NCBI GenBank assembly: GCA_016858145.1
Contig: JAEHOE010000014.1
Coordinates: 1,116,001 to 1,180,000 of the forward strand
Reading direction: 5' to 3'
Length of the DNA: 64,000 bases
Source of the DNA: Edaphochlamys debaryana
Taxonomy: Eukaryota > Chlorophyta > Chlorophyceae > Chlamydomonadales
The notes beneath the pieces were generated by a model. That model worked only from the letters and a program-made list of their open reading frames with translations, was not told the DNA's origin and did no database searches. The position numbers and the translations under genes were made by a program. Below are positions 11,112-24,063 of this stretch, piece by piece (positions within the stretch are counted from its first letter, which is position 1; each line of letters begins with the position of its first letter).

Positions 11112-12150
11112 CTCGTGATCAGGTGCATCAGGACGCCCACAGCCAGTTACTGGATTCTCCTTTACGCAGCCAACAGCAAGAACCTCCACGAACTGGACAA
11201 CACATTATCTTGGGGATGGCAGCTGATACGCCGCCGCCCCAACGGTACACAACCGCAGAAACTCAGCTCTGCAGACGCCTGTTCCAGAGCCGACCTCTGC
11301 CAGCGTTCTAACACCCAACCTCCCCGCGCGGCTTTCTTGCATGCATTTGACTTCGTTAACTCATCAAAACTCATGGCCAGGTAACTCCGTACGCACGGAG
11401 GATCCATCCGTCCAGGGCTCCCATCGTGGCCCGAGAGGCCCTCTTCACATGTAATAGGCCCCCTCTGACTCCCCTGCCACGCCCCATGTGGGCAATCTCA
11501 TACAGCCCCTCGCTCACGGAAGGGGTAGGCGAAAACCAAGTGAGCGAAGGGGTGTGTCGAACATCTAAGCATCCTGCCACTTAACCTGACAACCCGCAGC
11601 AGCCCATCCTGCACCTCAAGGCCAGGCCGCGTGCCCCACGAGGGCAGGGCGGTGGTGCCCCGGGCGTCTTCGAGGTTCGAGCGAGACAAGTCTCTCGATA
11701 AGGCAGCACCACACCACTTCGAGCACATCCATGATCACAGGAATAAAGCTGGTGCTCCCCAGCCCCGCACGATGAACGGAGGCCAACCAGCTAGGGGTCA
11801 CTCCTAAGGCACACCTGCCAGTCCGGTGAGGCCCGGTGACAGAGCTAACTACCGGTACTACACCTATGCGGCAATGGCCGCTGCAAACACCCGACCGCAA
11901 GCTGCACGGCTGTACACGATTATTAGCGGATGCGGTGATGCGGAATGCATGGTTTGCTGTGAAGGGCGCACGCCTATCGTGGATGTGGATGCGGGGGAAC
12001 TACCGAGGTGGCTACCGCGCTACCCCAGAGCCATGCATCGGCTCACTACCTCACTGCTAACTGCCCGCTTCGCACAAAATACGCCTGCACGCATATAAGA
12101 TAACTCTTCTCGCCCTGGCATAAGCCACAACGTAACTCCTGTCCCGCCGC

Positions 12151-12188
12151 TGCCGTACGGTGTGTGTCACACGTGGCTCCGTACGGCA
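12151..12188 (-). other. Perfect 10-bp hairpin just downstream of P1
   Basis: TGCCGTACGG at 12151-12160 pairs with CCGTACGGCA at 12179-12188; the 18-nt loop itself contains a GTGT/ACAC inverted repeat. It begins 30 nt after the P1 stop codon, inside the predicted 3'UTR. A related TGCCGTAC / GTACGGCA set follows P2. Confidence 0.6.
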
Positions 12189-12217
12189 TCCGCCTGGCCC
12201 CATGCCGAACACTTGCA

Positions 12218-14943
12218 CTACAAGGATGCGAAGGACGAGAATCCGCAGGGGCTTTCCTCATCCTTAATGAGCGTGAAGCTGTCCCGGACGGTGCGGTCGC
12301 GGGCCGCATAGAAGTCCATCCGCAGGCTGTAAGCGTCGGCAGTCACGAGCTGCGCGCCCCACTCCATCAGCCTAAACACGCTGCCAGTCTGGATCTTCTT
12401 AAAGGGCCGCAGCTCCATGCCTCCCGCTCCATTGACGATGTAGGGGAAGGTCCTGCAGCTGCCGGCGGTGCGGATGAGGCGCTCGTAGCTGTGGTCGTGT
12501 CCGGCGATGACGGCGTGCGCGCCCCAGGCGAAGAAGGGCTGCGGGGGCGATATGGCAAAGGACAGGGGAGGGACTCGTGTTAAGTTGCATGGGTCATCGC
12601 TCAGCAGGGAGTCTCTCCTGGAGTGCAACTCAATGAACTCATGCCCTGCGCCTCTGGTCCCAGCCAGGCCCTGTGCCCGGCTGCCTTCCTCCCTCCCTGC
12701 TCAGTATCCCTGTTTGCGCCCGCTCACCCAGTCCATGTAGGCGTTGTTCTGGTGGTCGCCCGAGGACCAGGGCGGGTGGTGGAACAGCACAAGCTTCCAG
12801 GGAGCGGACGAGGCGGCAAGCGCGTTTTTGAGCCACGTGCCCTGCACGCCGTCGGGTTTGGTGCCGTAACCCGTAATGGTGTCGTGCTGCTTGTTGGAGT
12901 CTATCAGGAATGCCTCCACGCTGTCCCCAAGTTTCACGGAATAGAAGTAGCTGTTTTGGGCGCCCGGGAAGTATTGGAGGTAGGGCTTGAGCGTGCCACG
13001 GCCCCAGTCCTGCAGGAGGCGACGAGGGGACAAATGTGTGGATGGGCGTTTGCGGGGGCAGAGGAGCCCGCCGAGGCTTGTGCCCACGCCGACTGGCAAA
13101 GGCTCTTGTCGCGCACTGCTGCACATGCAAGCCCTCCTCTACGTTCTCCCACCCAGGGACGCACGTGGTTTCCGGGGCAGGGGAAGAGGCGGTTGACTCT
13201 GTCCGGCGCGCCCGTGTAGAGAGCCGGGAGGGCGAAGCTGAAGTAGGGGTAGCTGAGGGCAACGGTGCAGGCAAGGAGGGGAAGATGAGTGGTGAAAAGA
13301 CGCTATGTGTGTGTTGGGATGTGCGGAAGATGTCGCGGAGGCATCACGGCTCTCCTCAGTATAACCTTGCCCCGCAGACAGAGACACGCCCGCTGCACAT
13401 GTCTATCACCCGCGCTCACATGTACTGCTGGTAGTACTTGCCGACATGGTTCTGCGGGTGTGGGGTTGCGGGGTGCGAGGGGGGTGACGAGGGCTCCGAA
13501 TGCTTCCCTCGCTTCCAAGCTCTGTACCTCCAGCAATGCACACAGCCACCCACAAATCAACCCCGCGCCTCGACGGCCCGAACGAAAACCGTCTGACCCA
13601 ACCGCCCAACCGCCCACCTCCATGGTGTAGCTGTCGCCGTAGTAGTCTGCGAGACGGACGGCAGACGGACACAGGCAAGGGGAGTCAGGGCGTCGTCAAG
13701 TAGCCATGAGCCGCAGGGATGGAAGCGGGCGTGGATGACAGGATGAGCGCCCCGTCCTTCCTAGCAGTAGCAGCTTCCTCGACACACCACAGGCTACCCC
13801 CCCTCCCCTTCGCCCGCCCCTCCGCCCTGCCTCACAGTTGTTGTCCCCCGTTGTCAGAAGACCCATCAGCCGCTCCTCGGCGTCCCAGGCGTCGATCATG
13901 TTGGATACCCACCCCTCCTCGTCTGAGTCAATGCCGAAATCTCCAACGATTGCAAAGCGGGAGGTTTGGGAGGTGATTTCCGGGCTTGGCGTTGCGGGCG
14001 GAGGATAGGGGGACGAGGGGGGCAGGACAGGAGACGTAGGCGGCTGCATGGGCGGGGGGGAGGTGGGCGGCTCGAAAGGCATGGACGGGGACGAAGGCGG
14101 CTGCGTGGGCAGGGGGGAGGCGGGCGGCTGGAAAGGCGTGAACGGGGGAGGCGGCGCCGCGGGTGGCGAGCTCGGGCGAGACGGAGGGCTGATCGTGGCG
14201 CCCGGGCGCAGGCGCGGGGTCTTCGGCGGCGGCTTATGGGGCCTGAGCGGGGCAAGGCGACGTGCAGGGCAATGGTGATGAGCGCTTGGCACCATGCGAC
14301 CCCTAGTCGACCCACGTAGACGCCATAGCGGTAGCGACTTTGAGGCGCAACTGACCTTGGGCTAGGGGGAAAGCGAGGTGGTTTGGGTGAGCGGCCGGGC
14401 GGCCGGGGGCTGGGCGGCGACCTGATAGCACTCGGGGGCCGCGGGTTCGGGGGCGGGCGCGGCGGGCGGGGGTTTGGCGGGGGGCTCTTCGGCGGCCGGA
14501 GAGGCGGCGGCGGCCGGGGCGGACGAGGTGGCCTGGGGCGTGGCGGCGGTCGATCGTCGCTGAATACGTAGCCAGGGCCTGCAGGCAGGAAGCGTGAGCA
14601 GGGGTGAGCGTGGCCCCTCGCTTGAGCATGTCAGTCAGAGGGGATCAACCTGCCATCAGCAACAGGCACTCGCGTATTCAGCGTTGCCCATTCCGCTGGC
14701 ACAGGTGGTGTGTACCTGCCTACGTGTCAGGTGCACCAGCATCCTTGGCGGGCACCCCTAGCGCAGGTGTCGGAGACCTTCATGCGCCCAAAATGTCGAG
14801 CTCTTCGCGGTGTCTTCCCATCCCAGGCCACGAAAGGGTCCAATGTAAGCGTGTCATTAGGCCCTGTGTTTCCGCTTACCCTGGCAAAGCATCAACAGCG
14901 CCATCGAGACGAAGAGGCCGACGAACCCGACCGGGGCACGCAT
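12218..14943 (-). CDS. P1: secreted single-domain purple acid phosphatase with Pro-rich stalk, 481 aa
   Basis: Eight exons close in frame: 14943-14880, 14578-14356, 14242-13836, 13646-13618, 13451-13420, 13252-13165, 13009-12728, 12538-12218. Residues 1-21 are a signal peptide (VGFVGLFVSMALLMLC). A Pro/Ser/Arg-rich stalk of about 160 residues follows, probably hydroxyproline-glycosylated. The catalytic domain has all five purple acid phosphatase motifs: GDFG, GDNNY, GNHD (H and D are split by an intron), VLFHH, and GHDH. Such enzymes hold a Fe/Zn or Fe/Mn centre and release phosphate from esters outside the cell; phosphate scavenging at the wall is inferred. The chain ends CGFSSFASL with no Pro-rich tail, unlike P2. 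It is the most diverged copy in the cluster, for example IRTAGSC where the others have MRTV. Confidence 0.88.
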
Positions 14944-17214
14944 TCTTCCCAGCCTCCGCGACACTCTGCTTTTGCTACTCAGGAATATGGGAAATGGTGA
15001 TGATCAAGCGTCAACTGGCTGTGCCCGGTTGAGGTCCGGGGATATCAGGGCCGCTCGGAGCGGTCACTGCAACTGTGCTACCTGCCTTATGCTGCAATGC
15101 AAGCGGCCCTGTCCTTATGTGCAATCGTGCGCTCTGCATGGTCTGAGCGGGCGAGGCCGACGAATTGTACTGCAACCTTCGCGGCCGGTCGTGCACGGCG
15201 ACGGGCCAAGCGGCGCGCTGGGGCTAGAGCAATTCTCACTCGCGTCGTGTACCGTGTGATTAACGCGTTTCAGAGTCGAAGTGGGTAAGGGAGAACGGTT
15301 GAGCTGTCCCGTGCGCATGCCATGATGAGTCAGTTGGGATGGCTGCAGGTAGGGGTGCGGGCGGTTCGTCTTGTGAAGACGGCCAGAAAATGTTGGACCG
15401 AACGTGCGTTTGATATGCGGCCAGCCAGGGAGCATCTGCACCAGAAAGAGTCTTGATATGGTTGGGGTTCTCCCGACCCCGGAGACAGCCTCGATGGCTT
15501 GAACGTGCTTGAGCCATGTGAGGTGGGGATCAGGCGTACGGGGACAACACTTCAGGCATTCGCCGGTCAGCAAAGGGGGAAGTTCTTGATTGGTGAGTGC
15601 GTGCAGAGCAGGGGGGACAGATACGAAAGCCACAGCAGCTCCGGATCCGACCCCTGCGCCTCCGTCCGCCCCGCCCACCGCGCCCCACCCCAGGAGGCCC
15701 CACCCACCCCTACCTCTGGTTCCCAGCGACAACGATTGGAAGCCCGCACAGGGGGGTCCTGGTCCGCAGGTCGCCAGTTGCGTAGATGGACTCATGGGCA
15801 ACGCCCACAACCAAGCGGCCTCCGCTTCATAAACTGTCTGCGTAACCTCACCCCACCCTGTTGCACGGTGTCTTGACCCCTGTAAAAGGGCTTCCCCTCC
15901 ATCACCTCTACCCGGCGTCCCACACCTCCTGTCGTCCAGCTCTGCACGTTGGAAGCGTTGGGTACGGCACCTGGTTTGATGGCGCCCTTCCGTCCTGGAC
16001 ACACTACGGTACTACAGTACTACGGACGGCTATTGATCGCTTGGTGCGTGTGCCACGGTAGTGTGCTGGGAGCGAGCCGGACAGACGGTGCTATGCTTAC
16101 ATGTCGTACAGGGCACAGCCAAGATCCATCCCTGCTTCGACCTGCAGCTGTGCAATATACGCCGGGTTCTGTCTCCTTGCAGCCAGGGAGCTGGCCGGGC
16201 TCAGCCGGGGAACGCTGTTCATCACTCAACCGGCGGGAGTCTTCCGTTCATCCGTCAGGGCACTCAACCGGCGGCAGTCTTCATCCGTCAGGTACAACGC
16301 CCTCATCATCAGCTCCTCCAGATAGATAGACGTCAGGCATGCACGTGCTGCAGCCGGGGGCTGACACTTGATCGATAGAGGATGGGCTCTGGAGATTGCT
16401 GGGCGATACCCGTCAATGCAGGAATGAGAGCTAGCCTCACGCAGCATAGGCTGGCCTTGCAGCAATGCCAGGAGGGTCGGCTGCTTGTCAGGGGCCACCC
16501 CCTACCCCTGTGCCACCGCGGGCCCTCAAACCGCAAGGGCTTGACAAGGGTGGCTGCCCGAAGGCAGGAAAAGGGCTGAGCCCCGTGGTCCCTCCCAGGG
16601 GGCCCAATGTTCGAGTCCTCAACGCTCTCCACCACCAGCCCGCAAGCAGGCTCGCACCCGGCCATTAATCCGATGGCTGCCAGAGGCAGGAACGAACAGG
16701 GGATGTATGCCACGGCGGGGCTTGAAGACAACGGCAACCTCGCGCAAAGAAAGGTATACCCTCCCCCTCGATCTAGTAAAGCTGTGAAGTGCAGGGCTGA
16801 CCGTTCGCCCCACGGTCCCACAATGCTCCCAGCCTCTGTTTCGAACCTTGGCTCCGCTTGCCTCGTGCCCATGACACACGTACCATACCATGGGCCGAGC
16901 CGAGCATGCCCTCGCTGCACTTTGCTTTCTTCCATGCCATGGGCAGCCTCAACAGGCAGCCGCTCAGGACGGACATGGGAGGTATTGCGTCCTGCCCGCT
17001 CCACGCTCCACCCCGCAACTCTATCTGCAGCCCACGTGTGTGCGGGCACACCGGCCACGCCGCACCTGAGCAGGGCAGCGGCGGCCTGGGCTCGGCCACC
17101 CTCTCATGAACGGCGAAGATCAAGCGCTGAACAAGTTTGATAATGGAAGCCATGATCACATACGACTGGCGCTCCTCACACACGCACAATGAAGCCGGAC
17201 ATACCATGAAGATC
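14944..17214. other. Intergenic region between P1 and the retrotransposon
   Basis: No coding region could be supported. It holds the P1 promoter side (left end), a short near-palindrome GTACTACAGTACTAC near 16008, and a two-copy tandem repeat of about 37 bp at 16223-16290 (CTCAACCGGCGG..GTCTTC). Confidence 0.5.
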
Positions 17215-17367
17215 ACAAGCTGATTCCTTAATCTCAATGAAGTTCTAAAACACGTGCACGCACGTTCAGCCAGAATGTTGGCCACGCGCCAGGTGGCATG
17301 GCTTGAGAGCGAAGCAAGGGGCTCTGCTCAAAATGCTGCTACACCTTTTCGGCGATAACTGGTAAAC

Positions 17368-19261
17368 GTGGTGAAAATGGTGGGTGCCTGTACAGATGTA
17401 ACAATGACGGATGCTTCGATTTTAGTCACAAACAACCCGGAGCTGCCCTCCGTAGAAGACCAAGTGTACCTTGCCAACACACCTGAACGCCTAACCGAAG
17501 CCCCAAAAGATATTGAAGGCTACACGTTCACGCCCGCACAGCCCCCCGCCCAGAACTTGAACCCCTTAAAACCCTCCAGCCGGATCCGGAAGGCCCTCCA
17601 CGCCCTCCAACAACACCCACGGCCAGGCTCTCCCCGATACACGGCAGCGGTGGACACCACCGACCCCACAACCATGACACCGCTGCTTGGCGCTCTAGCT
17701 ACTACATTCCCGGACACGCTACCCAGACAATACAATGCTAACGCCGCCGTCTACACCGACGGCAGCGCCCGTAAGCACCTTGATGGTGCGCACACGCTAG
17801 GAGCATCCATGTACGACCCCGCCAAAGCTGCAGGCGACCGCACAACCCACATAGACCCCAATGGAGGACAAGTGAATACCATCACGCGTGCAGAGCTCTC
17901 AGCCATAGCTTTTGCCCTACGTGACTCAACTGCGAGACCAGACCTGACCGTATGGACAGACAGTGTGGCCTCCCTCTACCTCACACGCAGGATGCTGTTT
18001 GACCCACTGCGGCTGACCCTATCTAAACACCGCGCCCTTCTGACCTGCATTGCAGACCTGATTTGGGCCCGAAGCAGCAACGGGTTCCACACCGCACTAA
18101 GGAAATGCCCCGCACACGTAGGAGTGGCCGGCAACGAAGCAGCTGACAAAAGGGGCAACCGACGTCGCCAAGGGCACCATCCCTGAAGAACAACTGCGCA
18201 CGGAAACAGCAGACAACGCACCGTTCGAAAGCCTCCCAGCCTGGGCCGCATCTGCCAAGGATGGACGATGGGCCAACGACCTCAACCGGGCCATACTTGG
18301 GCTAATGCCAGCAAGTGTCCAGTACGGGTACACGAACGAAGGTATCTACGCAGGGCTGTGGCAACAAGCTTTAGAACATATCTGCCCCCACACCAGTCAC
18401 GCAGGATATGACCACCACAAGACCACCGGCCTCTGGAAACGAGTATTCGACTATCGCTGGGGCCAGCTGTGGAATGCTAAACTCGCTATGCGGTTTAAAT
18501 GCCCCCTCTCAGGAAAGCGCGGGTCAGGGCCCATCTCCGACGGGTTCTGCCCCCTGTGCAAGGCACCCGGCGCCCGCATCGAAGACGGCGGCGGACACAT
18601 GCTGGGCGGCTGCCTGGAACCCGGCCTCAAGGGACACTATATTGCCCGGCATAATGAAGCAGTACAGATAATTGCTCGGTTTATACAGCAGTACAGCCCC
18701 TCCGGCGGCTGCTATATGGTTATGGACGCCAACGCAGCTGCTAACACCCCTGACTACTCTGCAGGCACACGCCTCCCCTCATGGCTCTTCCCAAGCAAGG
18801 GGAGTACATATGCCTGCCCCCACCGCCCTGATCTGCTGCTTATCCCAGGCCTCCCCCTGCGTGAAGGTATGCGGCCCGACTATACGCCACCACCACGCGC
18901 GACCCGGGCAACAATGACTATCCACATCGTGGAAGTTGGATACTGTTCAGACTTCAACCACCCCGACAAGGCGGCAGCAAAGCTGCTGCAGCACCAGGAG
19001 CTTGCGGCCATGCTGAGATCAGAGGGATGGAGAGTGGAACTGACACCTACGCATGTAGTGACGCTTGGGTTTGGCGGCACAGTTTCCAAGACATTACCCA
19101 AGCTGCTGACAACAGTGTTTAGGATTTCAACCGGCTTGGCCCGGAACTGCTGCTTGAAACTCCACCGGATGGCTGTTGTGAGGCTTAACAACATTGTAGC
19201 GCACAGACGCAACTTGGAACGCAAGGCACATGGGAACCAATTTGCACCAGGCGGAGAGTAG
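17368..19261 (+). pseudogene. Retrotransposon RNase H - CCHC - restriction-like endonuclease ORF, frameshifted
   Basis: The first frame carries an RNase H fold with all four acidic residues in context: AVYTDGS, TRAELSAIAFAL, VWTDSVASL and GNEAADK. At about 18148-18155 an AAAAGGGG run holds one extra base; reading past it gives KGATDVAKGTIPEE and the chain then continues without a stop to 19261. The second part has CPLC..GGGHMLGGC (CCHC zinc motif), then RPDLLLIPG and HIVEVGYCSDF with downstream lysines, the PD...E..K arrangement of restriction-like endonucleases, and a basic C-terminus. The single frameshift plus broken RT frames upstream mean this copy cannot make the full polyprotein. Confidence 0.8.
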
Positions 19262-19400
19262 GTTTTTTAATTGTGATGGACCTGCCGGGGCAAGGGCCCG
19301 GCGGGTGCGGCCAAGTCAAGTGGCCGGTGGCGGGGCGTTGATTCTGCCCCGCTCCCTTAACCCCGAAGTGGGGCACGCACGGGTTCGCCCGTCGCGTAGC

Positions 19401-19546
<146 letters not shown>

Positions 19547-19991
19547 GACAGATGCTTAAGTGTCTGTCTCGGTGTACGATCGAGTGGCGGCTTACGCACC
19601 GGTACGCTTGTCTGGGTGCAGCGTAAGCCCACGGCAGCACTGCGCTTCACTTGAATCGTGCTTGTGACAAGCGCTGCGTCCCGAAGCAAGAGCCATCCAG
19701 ATGGCTTCATTCCCCTTGTGGGCCGAGGTGGAGGGCCAGCTCAGCAAAAAAAAAAGCAGGACTGAATGGAGCCTAATCAACCAGTGCCAACGAAATCCGC
19801 AATGAATAACGCAACCCTCTTGGACTTCCCGGAATACTTAAGCCGGCTACGGATGATGCGTCACTGCCGTACGGTGAAAGCCGCACGGAGTCCAGCATGC
19901 ATGTACGGCATGTTGCCCAACAATCCGTGCCGTACACACGTCGCGACCTTACGTGGAGAGATCCTGGCGCGTGGCTGGCGCGCCTCAGGGT
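19547..19991. other. Region between retrotransposon tail and P2, with inverted repeats
   Basis: TGCCGTAC at 19865 and 19928 and GTACGGCA at 19903 can form alternative stems 57-127 nt downstream of the P2 stop codon, recalling the hairpin after P1. A short A10 run lies near 19745. No gene seen. Confidence 0.5.
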
Positions 19992-22906
19992 CTACACGGG
20001 CGGAGGCGGAGGCGCGGGGCTGGGCGGCCTGGGGCTCGGCGGCCGGGGGCTGGGCGGCGGGCTCGGCGGGAAGGCCGTGAAGCCGCATGGGTTGCTTCCG
20101 TCCTTTGTGAGGGTCACGCTGTCCCGCACGGTGCGGTTGCTGGCCGCATAGAAGTCCATCCGCAGGCTGGTCGCGTTGGCGGTCACCAGCTGCGCGCCCC
20201 ACTCCAGCAGCCGGGACACGCTGCCGGCCTGGACGGTCTTGAAGGACCTCAGAGCGATGCCCCCGGCGCCGTTGACGATGTAGGGCAAGGCGGTGCAGCT
20301 GTCTACGGTGCGCATGAGGCGCTCATAGCTGTGGTCGTGTCCGTTGATGACGGCGTGCGCGCCCCAGGCGAAGAAGGGCTGCGGAGGTGGCAGGGCGCAG
20401 CACAGCGAGAGTGGATGCATGACGATTGAGGCAAGGCCTCAACCCGAAACTCTGCGTTCCCTGCATAGCGTTCCTGCTGTGTAAGGCCTTCCGATGTCCC
20501 GCCCGCTCACCCAGTCCATGTACGGGTTGTTCTGGTGGTCGCCCGAGGACCAGGGCGGGTGGTGGAACAGCACAAGCTTCCAGGGAGCGGACGAGGCGGC
20601 CAGCGCGTTACGAAGCCAATTGCCCTGTGTGCTGTTGGGGCTGTTTCCAAGGCGCGTCACGGTGTTCTGTTGCGAGCACGAGTCTAAGAGGAATGCTTCC
20701 ACGCTGGCACCCAGCTTCACGGAGTAGAAGTAGCTGTTGTTGGCGCCAGGAAAGTACTTGAGGTAGGGCGCGAGCGTGTTGCGGCCCCAGTCCTGAGGGG
20801 GAGGACAGGGACCGGGCGGGTTGTCAGGACAGGCACGAAGCGTGGGTAGGGGCGCCTTGTGGCAAGGCGTTTGAAGGGCGCTCTTCCCTTGCACCATTCC
20901 CGCATACCCTCCCTTCCCCCATGCGCGCACGTGGTTCCCGGGGGTTGGGAAGAAGCGGTTGACTCCGTCCGGGGCGCCCGTGTAGAGGGGCGGGGAGGTG
21001 AAGTTGTAGTAGGGATAACTGAGGTGGGACGGGGGCACAGGAGCACAGCATGGGCGGACCAGTGACACACCAGTCCACACGCATTAGCCGAACAAGTTAA
21101 TTATTAATTAATGAACATCGCGCATTGGTTGTGTGAAGGCGTGCTGGAGTCATGCAAAGGGAGCGCAACTGCTTGCCCGGTGCATGATACGGGATCCCCT
21201 CAACGCACTTCCCATGCTCACATGTACTGGTGGTAGTACTTGCCCACGTTGGCCTGTCGGGGAGGTGTCCGGGTTATAGTGTCTCAGGGCCAAGGCGGGG
21301 CTAGAGTGCGTAGAAGGCCGCTTCGCCTCATGCCCGAAAGCCCGGGCCCCGACCACTGCCTCGTCCTTGTCACCAGCATCCGGCATCCGGCAACCCAGCC
21401 TCCCAACTGCTCGCACCACAAGCAACCTAGGCCCCCAGTCCCCCACCCCCCAAGCAGGCAACCAAACACCGAACCGCCCACCTCCATGGTGTAATTGTCG
21501 CCGTAGTAGTCTGCGGCAGGGGCCCAGGGGAAATGGGAAGCAGCGGACGAGGAGACACAGGTGAAGGTCGACGCGCACTTGGGGTCTTGCGGCATGCAGG
21601 ATGTGACACCCTCACCCTTGACACCGGCAGCAAGCGACACTCCCACACTCAGCAAAGGGCACCGCAGCCTGCCAACCCCTAGTATTTCGCCCCTGCCTCA
21701 CAGTTGTTGTCCCCTGTCGTCAGCACACCCATCAGACGCTCCTGCGCGTCCCAGGCGTCAATCATGGTTGATACCGACAGCTCTGGGGCCGTGTCCACAC
21801 CAAAGTCACCAAGGATCACGAACCGGGAAGTTGGGGAGGGTGCCTCGGGGCTGGGCGGCGGGGGGCTGGGCGGTGCAGGGCTGGGCGGCGAGGGGCTGGG
21901 CGGAGAGTCTGTGAGGACTGGAGAAGGATTGGGGGGCGGGAGGGGAGACAAGGGCGGCCGTGTGGGAAGGGGAGAGGCGGGCGGCGGGGGCGGTGTGGGC
22001 GAAGAAGGGGGCAGCTTGGGGGGCGGACTGGGCGGAGATGGCGGTGGGGGGCTGGGGGGCTGGCGAGGAGGGCTTGGGTTTCCTGGTGGGGGACTCGGCG
22101 GCCTGAGGACGGGAAGACGGACGTGGAGGGCAGCGGTGACTCCCTGGAGCCCTTAGGTATCACTCGTAGCCCACCCATTCCTACGCTGGACACACCATGG
22201 GATTCTCTAGGATAGCAACTTGCCTCGGGTTGGGAGGTGGGCGAGGTGGGCTGGGAGGACGAGGGGGCGGGCTCGGCGACCTGGGATTTGGCGGCGGACG
22301 CGGCGGGCTCGGAGGCCTGGGAGGGGGACTCGGCGGCCGCGGGCTTGGGGGAGGGCGAGGGGGGCTCGGGCGGCGAGGGGGTGGGCTGGGTGGCCTGGGA
22401 TTCGGCGGTGGAGGCGGCGGGCTTGGAGGCCTGGGAGGGGGACTCGGCGGCCGCGGGCTTGGGGGAGGGCGAGGGGGGCTCGGAGGGCTCGGGGGGCGAG
22501 GGGGTGGGCTGGGTGGCCTGGGATTCGGCGGTGGAGGCGGCGGTCGGGGAGGCCGTCGCGGGGGCGATGGGGGCAGCGGAGGGCGCGGGGGGCGGGGCGG
22601 CCGGGACGGCCTGGGCGGTCGGGGACTGGGGGGGTCCGCGCCCATAACGTAGTCGGGACCTGCAGGCAAAGGCATAAGCACGATGTCCAGTCCTGTCAAG
22701 TGAGGGTAGCCGAACACCAACTAAAGCGAAGGCTGCGAGGGTCACCCTGCGTGGGCGGGTCACCATCGTTCGGTGCCTTCCCCCCTCAAGCCACGAAAGG
22801 TTTCGTTTCTGGTGCATCATCATCCGCTGTGTTGCTACTTACATCCGCAAAACATCAAAAGCGCCATCCATAGGGCGAAAGCGACGACGCCGGCATGGGC
22901 ACGCAT
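19992..22906 (-). CDS. P2: secreted purple acid phosphatase with Pro-rich stalk and Pro-rich tail, 572 aa
   Basis: Eight exons close in frame: 22906-22843, 22659-22224, 22102-21702, 21510-21482, 21253-21222, 21018-20931, 20792-20511, 20378-19992. A signal peptide (GVVAFALWMALLMFC) precedes about 240 residues of Pro-rich stalk with internal tandem repeats (SPPPRPP, PPNPRPP units). The PAP domain keeps GDFG, GDNNY, GNHD, VLFHH and GHDH. Intron 2 appears to use a GC donor (GAG/gcaagt). Unlike P1, the chain runs on into SPPPSPRPPSPRPPSPAP and stops at PPPPPV, almost the same linker that joins domains 1 and 2 of P3, so P2 looks like a multidomain gene cut after one domain. Its last intron is nearly identical to the last intron of P3, 12 kb away on the other strand. 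Confidence 0.87.
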
Positions 22907-24063
22907 TCTTCCCAGCTGCGCCTGCGCGACACCCCCGTTTTATCTTGCGGGTAAGTGAAGCAGCGTTTCGATAACTTGCGCCCAAGTTTGTCAAGTTGCG
23001 TCGCCTTGCCGTCTCGTATTGTACACCCGGTGTATAAATGCGCAACGAACGGCCAAGACGACCGCGCTACCCGTGTGCTGAGATGTTGTCACCAACCTAT
23101 TGCATTAAAGTTTGTGGTGTGGCCTGAGCGGACGGGAGGCCATCATTGTACCTCACCTTTCGGCAGCTGCGTCGCAGCGTGCCGCACATGCCGCAGTCGG
23201 CGGCGCCACGCTCTCCTTGTAGCCCCGGACTACTGTGCTTGTCTAAGGCCTAAGCTACAAAGGATACGCGCGCGAGGCTGTCGGACGCACTAAGGGCCTA
23301 CGTGAATTGCAGGAGGGGGGTTGTGGCGAGATGTGGGGAGCGAGCGGACGGGCGTCGCGTCCCGACAAGCCGCAGACATAGCACGCCAAGCAGGTGAATT
23401 CCCATCAAAGCGTCCAGCTGAGTGGCGCTGATGGCATTGGCTACAACGCGGCTGCAGGTGTGCCAGGGCACCAAGATAGGGCGGCCAAGGTGAAGCGGAG
23501 GTAAAAGGCCTTCATAAGCGGAATCATCTTTATTCCTGAGCCTCTGGCGCGGCAGTATGCAACGAAGGATCATAGCGGGGTAGTGAACCTGGCGCAGAAC
23601 TTTTACGTGCACACATGCAGGCGATTCAATTGTGAGGTGGCCACCGCCCCCTGACGGACGTGCCATCCCTGTGGAGCTGGCGACAGGAGGCAGCAACTGC
23701 TTTAGCGATGCGTGGCGCAAGGCCTGGAGATGAGGGGCGTGGCGAGGGTGGGGGGCGTCTCGGGTGCACGCCTGCGGCTCGGCGGCCCCAACGTATCGAT
23801 TTCGCGGTTGACACGGCCTGCGGTACAGGAGCCTGTCGGCCTGGCCGTGACCGAGCCCTGCCCTACAGCATGCACGAGACGTTAATCTGTCATGACAGTA
23901 TTTGCATTTGCATGAAACAAAGTGAGATACTGCGAGAAGCGCGTGCGCATTCTTCGCAACTTCTGGTATACACACACGTCTCCAGCGCTGCAGTAGTCTC
24001 GCATGTACACGATCATCCAATTATGTCAGCATAAGAAGGAGCTCGCAAAGGCGTCAACCGCGG
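22907..24063. promoter_or_regulatory. Divergent upstream region shared by P2 and P3
   Basis: The P2 and P3 start codons face away from each other across 1157 bp, so their promoters lie here, which would allow joint regulation (for example by phosphate, which is inference only). No coding signal and no obvious repeat were seen. Confidence 0.45.

Larger units (their letters stand above)
10371..12217. other. Intergenic region between methyltransferase and phosphatase P1
   Basis: Contains the methyltransferase 3'UTR and, at the right end, the P1 3'UTR with a strong hairpin. From about 11100 the sequence is less GC-rich and no reading frame looks genic. Confidence 0.5.

Noticed and set aside
15115..16002. 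295-codon minus-strand frame between P1 and the retrotransposon
   Set aside because: Composition and lack of any recognisable block suggest chance; no matching start region.
21816..22823. 335-codon minus-strand frame full of Pro, Ser and Ala over the P2 stalk
   Set aside because: It is the wrong frame of a repetitive Pro-rich exon; the correct frame joins the signal peptide and phosphatase domain in phase.
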